Below, one piece after another: positions 6,442 to 7,504 of a stretch of DNA of 7,504 nt. The first letter of the stretch is position 1. Every line of letters begins with the position of its first letter. The stretch spans positions 1-7,504 of the forward strand of contig JALVLL010000244.1 in the NCBI GenBank assembly GCA_027027485.1, read 5' to 3'. This DNA is from Candidatus Bipolaricaulota bacterium. GTDB lineage: Bacteria > Bipolaricaulota > Bipolaricaulia > Bipolaricaulales > Bipolaricaulaceae. A program made the translations under genes and the position numbers. The notes below the pieces were generated by a model. That model had not been told where the DNA came from. It saw only the letters and a program-made list of their open reading frames with translations, and ran no database searches.

Positions 6442-6469
6442 ATTATCCTGGAAGGGGATTCCGCGGCAA
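6442..6469 (-). promoter_or_regulatory. Putative promoter of the GH113-type gene
   Basis: On the minus strand GATAAT (6447-6442, five of six matches) is preceded by TTGCCG (6469-6464, four of six) with a 16-base spacer. Transcription would begin near 6435, only about four bases before ATG 6431, so the mRNA would be nearly leaderless, in keeping with the lack of a Shine-Dalgarno. If correct, the ATG at 6443 cannot be the start. Confidence 0.4.
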
Positions 6470-6472
6470 AGT

Positions 6473-6478
6473 TATGAT
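6473..6478 (+). promoter_or_regulatory. Putative -10 box TATGAT for a leaderless permease mRNA
   Basis: TATGAT matches TATAAT at five of six positions and ends seven bases before an in-frame GTG at 6486. That GTG would give an N-terminus aligned with the usual LptF/LptG start. The arrangement copies that of the HD-GYP gene at 233-247. No -35 box is evident. The box overlaps the alternative ATG at 6474, so the two start models exclude each other. Confidence 0.35.
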
Positions 6479-7504
6479 CTTGGGCGTGCTGCGAAGACTG
6501 GACCGGTACCTCTTCCGCGAGGTCATACCCCCCTTCGGGGTGGCGCTCCTGGCGTTTTTGGCTTTCATCGCCCTGCAGGTGGTGATCTACCTTTCGGATG
6601 CGGTCCTCTCCCGGGGCGCCGGGGTCGATGAGCTCTTCCGGCTCCTTGGCCTCAAGCTCCCCACGCTCCTCACCCTGGCCATCCCCGGCGGGGTGCTTTT
6701 GGCGATCTTTTGGGCCCTGGGGAGGCTTTCCTCTTCCCGGGAGCTCATGGCGTTCCAGGCGGTGGGCTATCCCCTGCGGCGGGTGATCGTCCCCATCCTC
6801 CTTTTCGGGTTCTCGATGAGCTTGGTTTCCTTCGCACTGTCGGAGTTCCTGGTCCCCCGGGCGGAGGAGCTTTACCGCCGCGAATACATGAAGCTCATGC
6901 TCGGCGGGAGGGAGATATCGCCCCGGGAGGAGGTCTTCTTCCGCGGCCCTCGGGGGAGCATCTACTACATCCACAGCTACCAAGGGAGGAGGGCCCGAGG
7001 GGTGGTGATCTACGACGTCGCCGGGAGGGTGGCCCCACCGGCCGGCGATTTCCCCGCGGTGATCACCGCCGAGGAGGCCGGGTTCTCCCCGGGAGGGGAG
7101 CTGGAGCTCCTCCACGGCAGGATCCTCCACTTCGATGAAGGGGGGAGGCTCCTCAGGGTGGAGGGGTTCGAGCGGCTGCGGATAGAGGTGGGGGCCGATG
7201 TGGAGAGATTGATCCTCGGCGGGAGGACCCCGGCCCAGATGTCATTGCGTGAGCTCTCCGCCCGGATCGAGGCCATGAGACGGGCGGGGATGGATCCCCG
7301 GGGCCTGGTGCTCGAGTTCCACGCCAAGATCGCTGTGGCGGCGAGTTCGTTCCTCTTCGCCCTCTTCGGGGCCCCGGTGAGCCGCCCGGCCCACGCCGCC
7401 GAGGGCTGTCAGTGCGCCCTGGACATGTTCCACGCCCTGCAGACGCTCAAGCCGCTGGCTGCCGAGCGCGACATCGACCTCGCCATCGGCGTGGGCCTCA
7501 ACAC
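6474..7504 (+). CDS. LptF/LptG (YjgP/YjgQ) family permease, 3' part replaced by foreign sequence; runs off the window
   Basis: Inner-membrane permease of the Lpt lipopolysaccharide exporter, partner of the LptB ATPase. From ATG 6474 the family start RRLDRYLFRE lies at residues 7-16, followed by three helices (about 19-40, 56-80 and 101-122), a periplasmic beta-jellyroll region (about 130-265) and the start of helix four (about 282-300), which begins with the family's FHxKIA-like motif. The protein should continue with two more helices to about 350-390 residues. Instead, from codon 303 (7380) the sequence is that of a class III nucleotidyl cyclase. No stop is reached. GTG 6486 is a plausible alternative start; ATG 6474 has only GGAAGGGG 16 bases upstream. 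LptF and LptG cannot be told apart here. The gene is divergent from the GH113-type gene and supports a lipopolysaccharide-bearing outer membrane. Confidence 0.85.
   Translation, partial: MILGVLRRLDRYLFREVIPPFGVALLAFLAFIALQVVIYLSDAVLSRGAGVDELFRLLGLKLPTLLTLAIPGGVLLAIFWALGRLSSSRELMAFQAVGYPLRRVIVPILLFGFSMSLVSFALSEFLVPRAEELYRREYMKLMLGGREISPREEVFFRGPRGSIYYIHSYQGRRARGVVIYDVAGRVAPPAGDFPAVITAEEAGFSPGGELELLHGRILHFDEGGRLLRVEGFERLRIEVGADVERLILGGRTPAQMSLRELSARIEAMRRAGMDPRGLVLEFHAKIAVAASSFLFALFGAPVSRPAHAAEGCQCALDMFHALQTLKPLAAERDIDLAIGVGLN
7365..7504 (+). other. Internal fragment of a class III adenylate/guanylate cyclase joined in frame to the permease
   Basis: The frame reads FGAPVSRPAHAAEGC, then ALDM, and ends in IGVGLNT at the window edge. 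This is the middle of a class III cyclase catalytic domain, where proteins typically read FFGAP, then DHA, RACRAAL(E/A)M, and IGIGLNTG. The Phe-Gly-Ala-Pro codons at 7365-7376 fit both families, so the switch occurs within or just after a shared motif. The cyclase's first half, with its catalytic aspartates, is absent, as are the last two permease helices. A working fused enzyme is therefore unlikely, and a chimera from assembly or amplification is the simplest explanation. Confidence 0.7.

Noticed and set aside
6444..7130. Upstream extension of the minus-strand hydrolase frame to about 567 codons
   Set aside because: It is antisense to the LptF coding region, rich in Pro, Gly, His and charged residues with no domain, and the signal peptide at 6431 marks the real start.

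Overview
The window looks like bacterial chromosomal DNA from a lineage with a two-membrane envelope. Evidence is a lipopolysaccharide-export permease of the LptF/LptG type and a small secreted beta-strand-rich protein. Most of the DNA is GC-rich (35/60 to 43/60 G+C in sampled blocks). Proteins are rich in Glu, Arg and Lys, with AGG, CGG and ATA codons in use, which would fit a thermophile. The style of the small beta-rich protein recalls Bipolaricaulota (OP1/Acetothermia), but no marker gene is present and this placement is a guess. Several genes start a few bases after a -10 hexamer with no Shine-Dalgarno, which suggests leaderless transcripts.

Layout. Positions 1-221 hold a tandem repeat (143-base period, 78 identical bases) carrying one complete 45-codon single-span membrane peptide and the 3' end of an identical upstream copy. 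From 222 the DNA becomes abruptly AT-rich. A TATAAT box directly precedes a membrane-anchored HD-GYP phosphodiesterase (247-1548), whose membrane half is AT-rich and whose catalytic half is GC-rich. Eight bases on comes a 922-residue protein with a DUF5317-like membrane domain, then GAF, PAS, GAF, GAF and a diguanylate cyclase (GGDEF) domain (1557-4325). A YfcE/MJ0936-type metallophosphoesterase follows (4348-4854). These three probably form one cyclic-di-GMP operon: a synthase, a hydrolase and a small phosphoesterase.

On the minus strand lie a small exported beta-rich protein (4948-5370) with its own well-formed promoter, and a secreted GH113-type glycoside hydrolase (5427-6431). Divergent from the hydrolase, an LptF/LptG permease gene begins near 6474/6486 and runs to the window edge.

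The last ~125 bases no longer encode LptF. At a shared Phe-Gly-Ala-Pro stretch the reading frame switches to an internal piece of a class III adenylate/guanylate cyclase. This is most simply an assembly or amplification chimera. The tandem repeat at the other edge may also mark an assembly problem, so both ends need caution. I do not see a clearly new defence or mobile system. The most notable points are the composition break inside the HD-GYP gene, the DUF5317-multisensor-GGDEF fusion beside an HD-GYP gene, the tandem micro-gene and the terminal chimera.
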